Source of the DNA: Xenorhabdus stockiae
GTDB taxonomy: Bacteria; Pseudomonadota; Gammaproteobacteria; Enterobacterales; Enterobacteriaceae
DNA: 64,000 nt
Reading direction: 5' to 3'
NCBI RefSeq assembly: GCF_002632825.1
Contig: NZ_NJAJ01000002.1
Coordinates: 1-64,000, forward strand
A program made the translations under genes and the position numbers. Numbering within the stretch: position 1 is the first letter of the stretch; every line of letters begins with the position of its first letter. Below are positions 7,205-19,200 of the stretch, piece after piece. The notes beneath the pieces were generated by a model. That model saw nothing but the letters and a program-made list of their open reading frames with translations, was not told the origin of the DNA and made no database searches.

Positions 7205-10200
7205 ATGAATACACAGCGTAACCACAATCCATCATCCGGTGGTGAATTCTCACTCAGCTCTACTCAACAAGTTATTTGGTTCGACCAAATGACTCGCCCT
7301 GCTTCCTCCGATTACAACCTCAGCATATTAGTTTGTATTGAGGGTTGGTTGGATGAATCATTATTTATTCAGGCGTTGGAAGCCGTCATTTCTCATCACG
7401 ATGCTTTGCGTTTAAGACTCATTGAAACTGATGTGATGCCTCGGCAAACGTTTGTTGACACGCTCCCGCTCCCCTTAACGATATATGATTTTTCACAGGA
7501 AACGGATGCTGAATCTCGCGCTGAACAGCAGATACACGCTAATTTTATACGCCCGTTTTGTTTATATAATGAATTGTGGCATACCGGATTATTTAGGGTC
7601 AGTGAGAACCGCTGGTACTGGCAATTCTGCTGTCATCATTTGCTCTCAGATGGCATGGGATTAAAACTGATTATCAAGGCGCTTTTAGAACACTACAGAC
7701 ATTTAGCGATCGGGGAAAATTTGCCTGATATAGCTCCTTCTTATCTTGATTTTATTACTGAAGATCAAGCCTACCTTAATTCTAAATTGTACATGCGAGA
7801 CTTGCAGTTCTGGCAGAAGCGCTATGAAACATTGCCATCAGCCCTGCTTCCACTGTCGCATTCAAGGAAGCCTGCCACGAGTGAATTGGTTAAACCCATC
7901 TTTTGGCAACTGGATAAAACACTTTCTCAGCAGATAGAAAATATCGCAGCCGCTCATGGATTATCTGTCCTTCATTTTATGTATGCCATTTTAGCTTGCT
8001 ATTTTACTCGTATTAACGGCACAGAAGAGATTGTTATAGGCATCCCCGTTCACAACCGAAAAAATAAAAAACAAAAATCGACACTCGGCATGTTTTCATC
8101 AATCATCCCTATCAGAGTGACCATCCACGCGGATGATTCTGTTCTTGATATTATGCATAAAGTGGCGACTGAGCTGCATCATTGCTATAAACATCAACGA
8201 TTCCCTATTACTGAGATCAATCAGCATACACAAATCAAACAAAAGACCGGGCGTAGCCAACTTTTTGATATCGCCCTGTCATTTGAGCCATTCGATGTCT
8301 GTACCAGTATAGAAAATATAGCTATGGCGTTAAAGGGCTCCTATCGTGGAGTGATGTTTCCGCTTTCAATTGCAATTCACCAATATTCAATCTCCACAAC
8401 CTCCCGGATTGAAAAGGAAAATAAACCTTTCACCATTGCATTCAGCTACGATAGTAATTACCTGAGTTATGAAGACGTTATCACCCTTCAATCCCGGCTG
8501 GCACTGTTAACCGAAGCCGCAGTGATATCACTGGATACAAAGGTCAAACAGGCTCCTCTCTTACCTGAAACAGAGCAGCATAACCTGTTGTTCACGTTCA
8601 ATAATACCGAAGCTGAATTTCCGCAAGATGCGCTCATCCACGAGTTGTTTGAACAACAAGTAACACTGACCCCAGAAGCTACCGCAGTGGTATTTGAAGA
8701 ACAGTCCCTCAGTTATAACGAACTTAACTGTCGGGCCAACCAACTGGCGCATTACCTGATTGGATTGGGCGTTAAACCCGATGATCGGGTGGCGATTTGT
8801 GTCGAACGTAGCCTGGATATGGTCGTGGGATTACTGGCTATCCTCAAAGCCGGCGGGGCTTATGTGCCTCTTGATCCAGCGTATCCACCTGAGCGGCTGG
8901 CCTATATGCTGGCTGATTCAGCCCCCGTAGTGTTATTGATTCAGACAACACTGAGCGAAATCGTTAGAGTGCCCTCATTACCGGTTATCAAACTTGATGA
9001 ACTGCCCTTCTCGACGCTGGTAAACCTGCCGGAAAGCAATCCGGTGGCCGCCATGCAGGGGCTGAATTCACAGCATCTGGCTTATGTCATTTATACTTCC
9101 GGCTCGACCGGACAGCCGAAAGGGGTAATGAACAGCCACCGTGCCCTGTGCAACCGGCTGGTGTGGATGCAAAACACCTATCAATTGACTCCCGAAGATC
9201 GGGTGTTACAGAAAACCCCGTTCAGTTTCGATGTCTCTGTCTGGGAGTTTTTCTGGCCCCTGCTATATGGAGCCTGTCTGGTGATGGCCCGGCCGGAAGG
9301 CCATAAGAATGTCGATTATCTGGCCCAATTAATCGAGAAAGCCGACATCACCACCCTGCATTTTGTGCCGTCCATGTTGCAGCTATTTGTGCAGGGAATG
9401 AAATCCCCGCACACCCTGCCTTCCCTACGGCGTGTCATGTGCAGCGGTGAAGCCCTGCCCGCAGAATTACAACAGCGCTTTTTCTCACGTTTTAATGCCG
9501 AATTACACAACCTGTATGGCCCGACTGAAGCCGCTATTGATGTCACTTACTGGAAGTGTCAGCGTGATGATAAACGCCATTTTGTGCCAATTGGTTACCC
9601 GATTGCTAATACGCAGATGTATGTTCTGGATAAAAACGGGCAACCCGTGCCTCTTGGTGTCAGTGGTGAAATCCATATCGGAGGTGTGGGTGTCGCTCGC
9701 GGTTACCTGAACCGACCGGCGTTGACAGCAGAGCGCTTTATTGCTGATCCTTTCAGTCCACAGCCTGATGCCCGCCTGTACAAAACCGGCGATTTGGGGC
9801 GCTGGTTGCCGGATGGCAGTCTCGAATACCTCGGACGTAACGATTTTCAGGTGAAACTGCGCGGTTTTCGCATTGAATTAGGAGAAATTGAAGCAAGGTT
9901 GATGCAGTGCCCGGGTGTACAGGACGCAGTCGTGATGGTCCGTGAAGATACTGAGGGCAATACCCGCCTAGCGGCCTATCTCTGTGCTGAAGCGGGCACG
10001 GAACTGGTGCCGGTTGATCTGCGCCGACAATTAGCTCAGCATCTGGCAGACTGTATGCTCCCCTGTGCGTTTGTCATTTTAGATACTTTCCCTCTGACGC
10101 CTAACGGTAAGCTCGACCGCAAAGCGCTGCCCATCCCGGACTTATCCTCCGTGCTCACCCGTGATTATGCGGCACCAATCGGAGATGTAGAAACCGCGTT

Positions 10201-13200
10201 AGTAGAAATCTGGCAGGATTTGCTGGAGGTGGAGCGTGTCGGTCGCCATGACCACTTTTTTGAACTGGGCGGACACTCTTTGATTGCTGTCAGCCTGATT
10301 GAACAATTGCGTGATCGGGGATATTTACTAGAAGTACCCACTGTTTTTGCTACACCGTTGTTGGCAGAGATGGCACAGGCGATAGAGGATCGGCAAGATA
10401 CGCAGGATATACTTGTCCCACCGAACCTTATTCCTGATGGTTGCACAGTTATTACTCCCGATATGTTGCCGCTGGTAACGCTGTCACAAACCGAAATTGA
10501 CACGGTTATCGCAACTGTGGCGGGTGGTGTAACTAATGTGCAGGATATCTATCCGCTCTCCCCGTTACAGGCAGGTATTCTGTTCCATCACCAGTTACAG
10601 GAAAACGAGGATGCTTACCTGTTAAGTAGCCTGCTGGCTTTTGATAATCACGCTCATTTGGCTACTTTTCTGAACGCCCTGCAACAAGTGATAGACCGTC
10701 ATGATATTCTGCGAACTGCCGTTTGTTGGCAGGGTTTGAGCCAGCCCGTTCAGGTGGTCTGGCGACAGGCACCGTTACTCGTGACACCATTTATCCCCAC
10801 ATCCGTGCAGGATATTCCGTCTCAATTACAAGCGCACACCGCTCAACGAATGAATATCAGTCAGGCCCCCTTATTTGCCGTCAGTATCGCCCCCGATCCG
10901 GACAGTAATGAGTGGCTGCTGGCGCTGAGTTTTCATCATCTGGTCTGCGATCATATAACACTGACGTTGATCATGAATGAAATTCAACAGCGATTACAGA
11001 AACAGAGGGGACAGGCGGACGCACTGCCCCCGCCATTGCCATACCGCAATTTTATTGCCCAGACCCTGAGTGTACCGGAGTCAGTGCATGAAAATTATTT
11101 TCGTCAGCAACTTGTCGACATCGATGAACCCACGGCGCCTTTTGGCCTGCTGAATGTGCAAGGTAATGGTACAGACGTGACAGAAACCCGGTTGGAACTG
11201 GATATCGTTTTGTCACGCACTATTCGCGCACTGGCTCGTCAACTGGGAGTCAGCCCGAGTGTGTTTTTCCATGTTGCCTGTGCCCAGATACTGGCCCACA
11301 CCAGCGGGCGTGATGATGTCGTTTTCGGTACTGTCTTGTTAGGGCGATTACAAGGCATGACTGGCGGGACACAGAACATGGGGATGTTTATCAATACCCT
11401 GCCAGTTCGGGTATCGCTGAAAAATCACAGTGTGCTGGAGGTTGTGAAGTCTACTGCCAGAAATTTGGTTGACCTGCTGTCCCATGAACAGGCTTCACTG
11501 GCACTGGCTCAGCGTTGCAGCGGCGTTATCCCCCCTACGCCTTTGTTCAGTGTGCTGTTCAATTATCGGCACAGCCAGTCGGACTTTACAGCGGAAGCCA
11601 TTTGGGATGGCGTGCATCTGCTGGCCTCAGTTGAACGGACGAATTATCCCATCACCCTCTCGGTGGATGATCTCGGCGAGGGTTTCACGTTGGTGGCACT
11701 GACGGAGAACCGCGTCGACCCTAACCGGGTCATACATTACCTGCATACTGCCCTGAGTGAATTGATTAACACACTGAAGACTGACCCCCAAAGGTCTGTA
11801 CTGACGTTACCGATTCTGCCTGCGGCTGAACGTCAGCTACTGCTGGAACATTTCAATGCCACCCAAATTGATTTCCCACGGGAAGCCTTGATCCATGAAT
11901 TGTTTGAACAACAAGTTACCCGAACACCAGAAGCAATTGCCGTGGTGTGGGAAGCGAAAACGCTCAGCTATAGCGAACTGAATCGTCAGGCCAATCAATT
12001 AGCCCATTATCTGATTGAGTTTGGCGTTAAACCCGATGATCGGGTGGCGATTTGTGTTGAACGTAGTCCGGCAATGATCGTGGGGATACTGGCTATTCTC
12101 AAGGCCGGCGGAGCTTATGTGCCTCTTGATCCAGCTTATCCAGCGGAGCGGCTGGCTTATATGCTGACTGATGCAGAGCCTGTCGCCCTGCTGACGCAGT
12201 CAGGACGGGAGGATTTACCGTCCCATCCTGCCCCTACCGTGCTGCTTGATACTCAGACATCGCTGTTTGATACCCTGCCTGACCATAACCCGGATAGGCA
12301 CTGTTCAGGGCTGACTTCACAGCATTTGGCGTATGTGATTTACACGTCCGGCTCCACCGGCACCCCGAAAGGCGTGGCTATTGCCCACAGAAATACCGTG
12401 AATTTTCTGACTTGGGCACAACGAACTTTCAGTGACAAAGAGCTGGCGCACACGTTGTTTGCTACCTCGCTGAATTTTGATTTGGCCGTGTATGAATGCT
12501 TTGCGCCGCTGATTTCAGGGGGAACGGTTCATCTTGTCGCCAATATTTTGTCTCTCCTCCACGCTGAGACGGGGGAAAATCCTGTCAGCCTGATGAATAC
12601 GGTGCCTTCTGCTATCACGCCGTTGATTGATGCAGACGCCCTGCCAATAACTGTGCAAACGGTGAATTTAGCCGGAGAAGCACTCAAACCCCGTATTGTT
12701 GAGCATTTGTTTTCCCACGCACAGATACAGGCGGTGTGTAATTTATACGGGCCTTCTGAAACGACCACTTATTCAACCTGGGCGCGGATGGACCGAGCTG
12801 ACGGCTTTGTGCCGCATATCGGGCGCCCTATCGCTAATACCCGCATCTATATTCTCAACTCTGTGGGACAACTCGTCCCTCTTGGCGTGATCGGTGAAAT
12901 TCATATCGGAGGCGTTGGTGTAGCCCGCGGTTATCTGAATCACCCGGAATTAACTGCCGAGCGCTTTGTTGTCGATCCATTCAGCCCAGAGCCGGAAGCC
13001 AGAATGTACAAAACCGGCGATCTGGGGCGCTGGTTGCCGGATGGCAATATCGAATATCTCGGCCGTTCTGATTTTCAAATCAAAATCCGCGGGTTTCGGA
13101 TTGAACCCGAAGAAATTGAGGCACAACTGCTGGCCTGTGATGGGGTCAAAGCCGCCGTCGTTATCGGCCGTGAGTCAGAGAACGGTGGGCAACGTCTGGT

Positions 13201-16200
13201 GGCCTATCTTATTCCGCAGCCGGACATCACACTGAATCCTGCTGGTTTACGTAACCAACTGCGTACTCGTTTGGCGGAGTATATGCTGCCCAGCGCTTTT
13301 GTCATACTGGATCGTTTCCCGTTGACCCCCAACGGCAAACTCGACCGCGAGGCCCTGCCCGCACCGGACTTATCCGCCGTGATCACCCGGGATTATGCGG
13401 ATCCGGTGGGTGAAGTCGAAACCATACTGACAGAAATTTGGCAGGAATTACTGGGACTGGAACGGGTCGGTCGTCATGACCATTTCTTTGAACTGGGCGG
13501 GCATTCGTTGATCGCGGTCAGCCTAATTGAACAGTTACGCCGTCGGGGATATTCACTGGAGGTACGCAGCATTTTTGCAACCCCATTGCTTTCGGAAATG
13601 GCGCAAGCAATACACGCACAACAGGATACTTCCGATATTTTTGTTCCCGCCAATCGTATTCCCGATGGTTGCACACATATTACCCCGGATATGCTACCGT
13701 TGGTGACGCTGTCACAAACTGAAATTAACACGATTGTTGCAACGGTGGCGGGGGGTGTGGCTAATGTACAGGATATCTACCCGCTGTCGCCCTTGCAGGA
13801 AGGTCTTTTATTCCACCACCAGTTACAGGAAGATGGGGATGCCTATCTGTCAAATAGCCTGCTGGCTTTTGATACCCGTTCCCGTCTGGATACCTTTCTG
13901 AATGCTTTGCAACAAGTGATAGACCGCCATGATATTCTGCGGACAGCTTTCTGCTGGCAGGGACTGTGCAAACCCATGCAGGTAGTCTGGCGAGAAGCAA
14001 AACTGTCGGTGATGTCGTTTATTCCCATATCGGCAGAAAATATTCCGTCACAATTGCAGGCAAATATCACCAACCGGTTGGATATCACTCAGGCTCCGTT
14101 GTTTACTGCCAGTACTGTCTATGATCCCGCCTCTGAGGAATGGTTGTTGGCACTGAGTTTCCATCATTTGGTCTGCGATAATATGACACTGACGTTGATC
14201 ATGGATGAAATTCAACAGCTATTACAGAAACAGACGGTACAGGGGCAGGCGATTGAGCTAACTCCGCCACTGCTGTACCACAATTTTATTGCCCAGACCC
14301 TTAACGTACCGGATTCGGTACATGAAGACTATTTCCGTCAACAACTTGCGGACATTGATGAACCCACCGCACCTTTCGGTTTGCTTAATGTACAAGGCAA
14401 TGGCACTGATGTGACGGAATCCCGTTTATCACTGGATAAAACACTGGCTCATACTCTGCGCGCGCAGGCTCGGCGTTTAGGCATCAGTGCGAGTGTGCTG
14501 TTCCATGTCGCTTGGGCACAAGTTTTGGCTAAAATCTGTGGACAAGAAAAAGTCGTATTCGGCACAGTGCTATTGGGACGATTACACGGCTCAGCCGATG
14601 CCGATCAAATGATGGGGATGCTTATTAATACCCTGCCAATCCGAGTCTCCTTGAGTAATTTTAGTGTATTGGAAGTTGTGCAGGCGACAGCCAAAAATCT
14701 GGCAAACTTACTGGAACATGAACAAGCTCCGCTGGCATTGGCGCAGAATTGCAGTGGTGTTATCCCTCCGATGCCGTTGTTCAGTGTATTGTTCAACTAT
14801 CGTCACGGCTCATCCATTCCCGCAGAGGCAGAAAAGCGAGTCTGGAAAGGAATACGCCTGCTTGCATCAGTAGAGAGAACAAACTACCCCATCACCCTTT
14901 CAGTGGATGATACAGAGGATGGTTTCACGTTGGTGGCTCAAAGCGTAGCTGGCGCCGAACCCTGCCGATTGGTGAATTACCTGCACACAGCCCTGAGTGA
15001 ATTAGTTAACACGCTGATGACCGAACCCCAGCGGCCTGCGCTTGATTTATCTATTCTGCCTGCGGCTGAACACCAGCTATTGTTGGAAAATTTCAATGCC
15101 ACACAGGCTGATTTTCCACAGGATACCTTGATCCACGAACTGTTTGAACAACAGGTTGACCGAACGCCAGAAGCGATTGCCGTGGTGTGGGAAGGGAAAA
15201 CGCTCAGCTATAGCGAACTTAATCGTCAGGCTAACCAGTTGGCCCATTATCTGATTGAATTGGGCGTAAAACCGGATGATCGGGTGGCTATCTGTGTCGA
15301 ACGCAGCTTAGACATGATCGTGGGGATATTGGCTATCCTCAAGGCTGGCGGCGCTTATGTACCCCTTGATCCGGCCTATCCTGCTGACCGATTAACTTAT
15401 ATGTTGGCTGATGCCGACCCCGTGGTGCTACTGCTCCAAACAACACTGAGCGAAATCTTTGGGGAGCTTGCATTACCGATTGTCAGACTTGATGATCAGC
15501 TCTTACCCACGCTGGCGAACCAGCCCGAAACTAATCCGGTTGCCGCAGCGCAGGGACTCACTCCATGCCATATGGCGTATGTGATTTATACCTCCGGCTC
15601 CACCGGTCAACCGAAAGGCGTGATGGTTGAACATACCAATGTCACCCGCCTGCTGGCAACGACACAGTCGAGATTCCGGTTTGATAACAACGATATCTGG
15701 ACGCTGTTCCACTCTTTTGCCTTCGATTTCTCCGTATGGGAATTATGGGGAGCGCTGGCTTACGGTGGGCGCCTGGTCGTTATTTCGACTGAATGTGCCC
15801 GCTCACCTCAGATGTTCTATGAGTTGCTTTGCCGTGAACAAGTGACTGTTCTGAACCAGACTCCCAGCGCCTTCCGTCAGCTCATTGTCGCGCAGAATGC
15901 AATGCCGCACGCGCAACACACCCTGCGTTGCATTATTTTTGGTGGTGAAGCGTTAGAGTTGCATACCCTCGCGCCGTGGGTTGACCGCAATCCCACCGAG
16001 CAGACGCGTCTGGTGAATATGTATGGCATCACGGAAATTACTGTACATGCTACCTATCGTGAACTGACCGAACCGGATGTTTATTCAGGGAAAGGCAGTT
16101 TGATTGGTCAGCCCCTTGACGATTTACGTATCTATGTCCTTGATGTCTATGGTCAGCCTGCCCCTCTGGGCGTAGCGGGCGAACTCTATGTTGCCGGTGC

Positions 16201-19200
16201 AGGCGTGGCACGTGGTTATCTGAACCGACCGGAACTCACCTCAGAGCGTTTCCTGCCTGACGTGTTCTCTGATAGACCCGGGATGCGTATGTACAAAACC
16301 GGCGATCTGGCCCGTTGGCTGCCGGATGGCAATCTCGAATACCTCGGCCGGAATGATTTTCAGGTGAAACTACGTGGTTTCCGTATTGAATTAGGAGAAA
16401 TTGAAGCAGGCCTGATGCAGTGCCCGGGCGTACAGGAGGCCGTCGTGATAGCCCGTGAAGACGCTGAAGGGAATACCCGTCTGGTGGCCTATCTCTGTGC
16501 TGAAGCGGGTACGGAACTGATGCCGGTTGATCTGCGCCGACAACTGGCACAACATCTGGCGGAGTATATGATCCCCAGTGCCTTTGTCATGCTGGATACC
16601 TTCCCGCTGACCCCTAACGGCAAGCTCGACCGCAAGGCCCTGCCCGCACCGGATTTATACGCTGTGATCACCCGGGATTATGAAGCACCGATCGGTGACG
16701 TAGAAATTGCGTTGTCGGAAATCTGGCAGGAGTTACTGGGACTGGAACGGGTCGGACGTCACGACCATTTCTTTGAACTGGGCGGGCACTCCCTGATTGC
16801 CGTCAGCCTGATAGAACAGTTACGCAGCCGGGGATATTTACTGGAGGTGCGTAGTATTTTTGCCACACCGTTGCTTACAGATATGGCGCAGGCGATACAG
16901 GCCCGGCAAGATGCGCCGGATATGCTTGTCCCACCCAACCGTATTCCTGACGGTTGTACACGCATTACCCCCGATATGCTGCCGCTGGTAACGCTGTCAC
17001 AAACTGAGATTGACACGATTGTTGCAACTGTGGCGGGGGGCGTGGCTAATGTACAGGATATCTACCCACTGTCACCCTTGCAGGAAGGTATTTTATTCCA
17101 TCACCAGTTGCAGGAAGACGTCGATACTTACTTATTAAACACGCTGTTAGCTTTTGATACCCGCTCCCGTCTGGATACCTTTCTGAACGCTCTGCAACAA
17201 GTGATAGACCGCCATGATATTCTGCGCACGGCGTTTTGTTGGCATGGACTGAGCCAGCCGGTACAGGTGGTTTGGCGGCAAGCAAAACTGCCTGTGACAT
17301 CGTTTGTTCTAGCGCAACAACAGCCGCCGCAGAGTATCTCCCGACTGGATATTACTCAGGCTCCGTTGTTTGCCGCCAGTATTGCTCTCGACTCGGACAG
17401 TAACGAATGGCTTCTGACGCTGAATTTTCACCATCTGGTCAGTGATCATATGACACTGGAATTTATTATGAAGGAGATTTTTCTGTTATTAGACGGTCAG
17501 GAAGAATCTCTACCTGCACCACTGCCTTATCGTAACTTTATCGCCCAGATTCTGAAAATACCGAATTCAGTACATGAAAGTTACTTCCGTGAGCGGTTTG
17601 CCGATATTGATGAACCCACAGCACCTTTTGGCCTGCTGAATATTCAGGGAAGTGGTGCAAACTTGGTGGAAGCCCGTTTGCGTCTAAATGATACGCTGGC
17701 TCAGACTCTTCGCGCACAGTCACGCCGTCTGGGAGTCAGCCCTAGTGTGTTGTTTCATATAGCTTTTGCCCAGATGTTGGCTCATATCAGTGATCGTGAA
17801 GAAGTCGTGTTCGGTACCGTACTGCTGGGACGGCTGCACGGTTCAGCCGGGGCAGATCGGGTTATGGGGATGTTTATCAATACATTGCCGATCAGGATAT
17901 CCCTGAACAATCTCAATGTGTGGGAGGTCGTGCAGGCGACAGCCGCAAATCTGGCCGAACTACTTGAGCATGAGCAGGCTCCGTTGGCTCTGGCCCAACG
18001 TTGCAGTCGTGTTATCCCTCCCTTACCGTTGTTCAGTGCCCTGTTTAACTATCGTTATAGCCCGTCAGTTCCCGAAGAAAAGTCAGGCTGGGAAGGTGTC
18101 CATTTGTTGGCTGCTGAGGAACGGACAAACTACCCTCTGGATCTGTCGGTGGATGATTCAGGAGATGGCTTCACACTGATCGCTCAGACAGCGAACACGG
18201 TTGATCCAGAGCGGATAGTCAATTATCTGAACACTGCACTCTGTGGCCTGATGGAAGCACTGCAAACTGACGCTCAGAAGCTTGTACGGGAATTACCCAT
18301 TTTGTCGGACGCTGAACGCCAGCAGCTTCTGGAAGACTTCAATACCACACAAACAGATTTTCCATCAACAGCATTTATCCATACGTTATTTGAACAACAG
18401 GCACAATATAAACCAAATGCTATTGCTGTGATCACCGAAAATAGTTCACTCAGTTATGGTGAGCTGAACCAGCGGGCCAATCAACTGGCCTATGCCCTGA
18501 TTGCAGTGGGTATCCAGCCGGATGATAGAATCGCCCTGTGTGTAGAACGCAGCCTGGATATGATTATTGGCATACTCGGTATCTTAAAAGCCGGGGCGGG
18601 ATATGTGCCACTTGACCCAAGCCATCCTGATAAGCGACGGGCTTATGTATTATCTGACTGTGCCCCCAGATTACTGCTTACCCAGCAACATTTACAGGAG
18701 TACGTATCCAATAGCGATATCCCTGTCTGGTTCTTGGATGAGGCTAAGTATCTGGAACGGGTAGCCCGGTATCCTGTAATTAACCCTGAACCAGAGCAAC
18801 TGGGATTACAGAGCCACCATCTGGCCTATGTTGTCTATACCTCTGGTTCGACAGGGCTACCCAAAGGCGTGATGGTTGAGCATCGTAATGTGGTGAACTT
18901 TATCCACGCCCAGTGTCAGATAAGTGGCCTCAACGCGGCAGATCGTGTCCTGCAATTTTCTACGATAGCCTTTGATGCCTCCGTGGGCGAAATTTTCCCG
19001 ACACTCGCGACAGGCGCAACCTTGATCCTGCGTCCTCCTCATCTTCAGATACCCGATGCCGCTTTCAGCCACTTCCTGCAAGAACAAGCCGTCAGCATCG
19101 CTGATCTGCCAACCGCTTTCTGGCATCAGTGGGGGCAAGAGATAAAGGCCGGACGTAGTGAATTCAGCCCGACTCTGCGTTCAATCACTATCGGAGGAGA

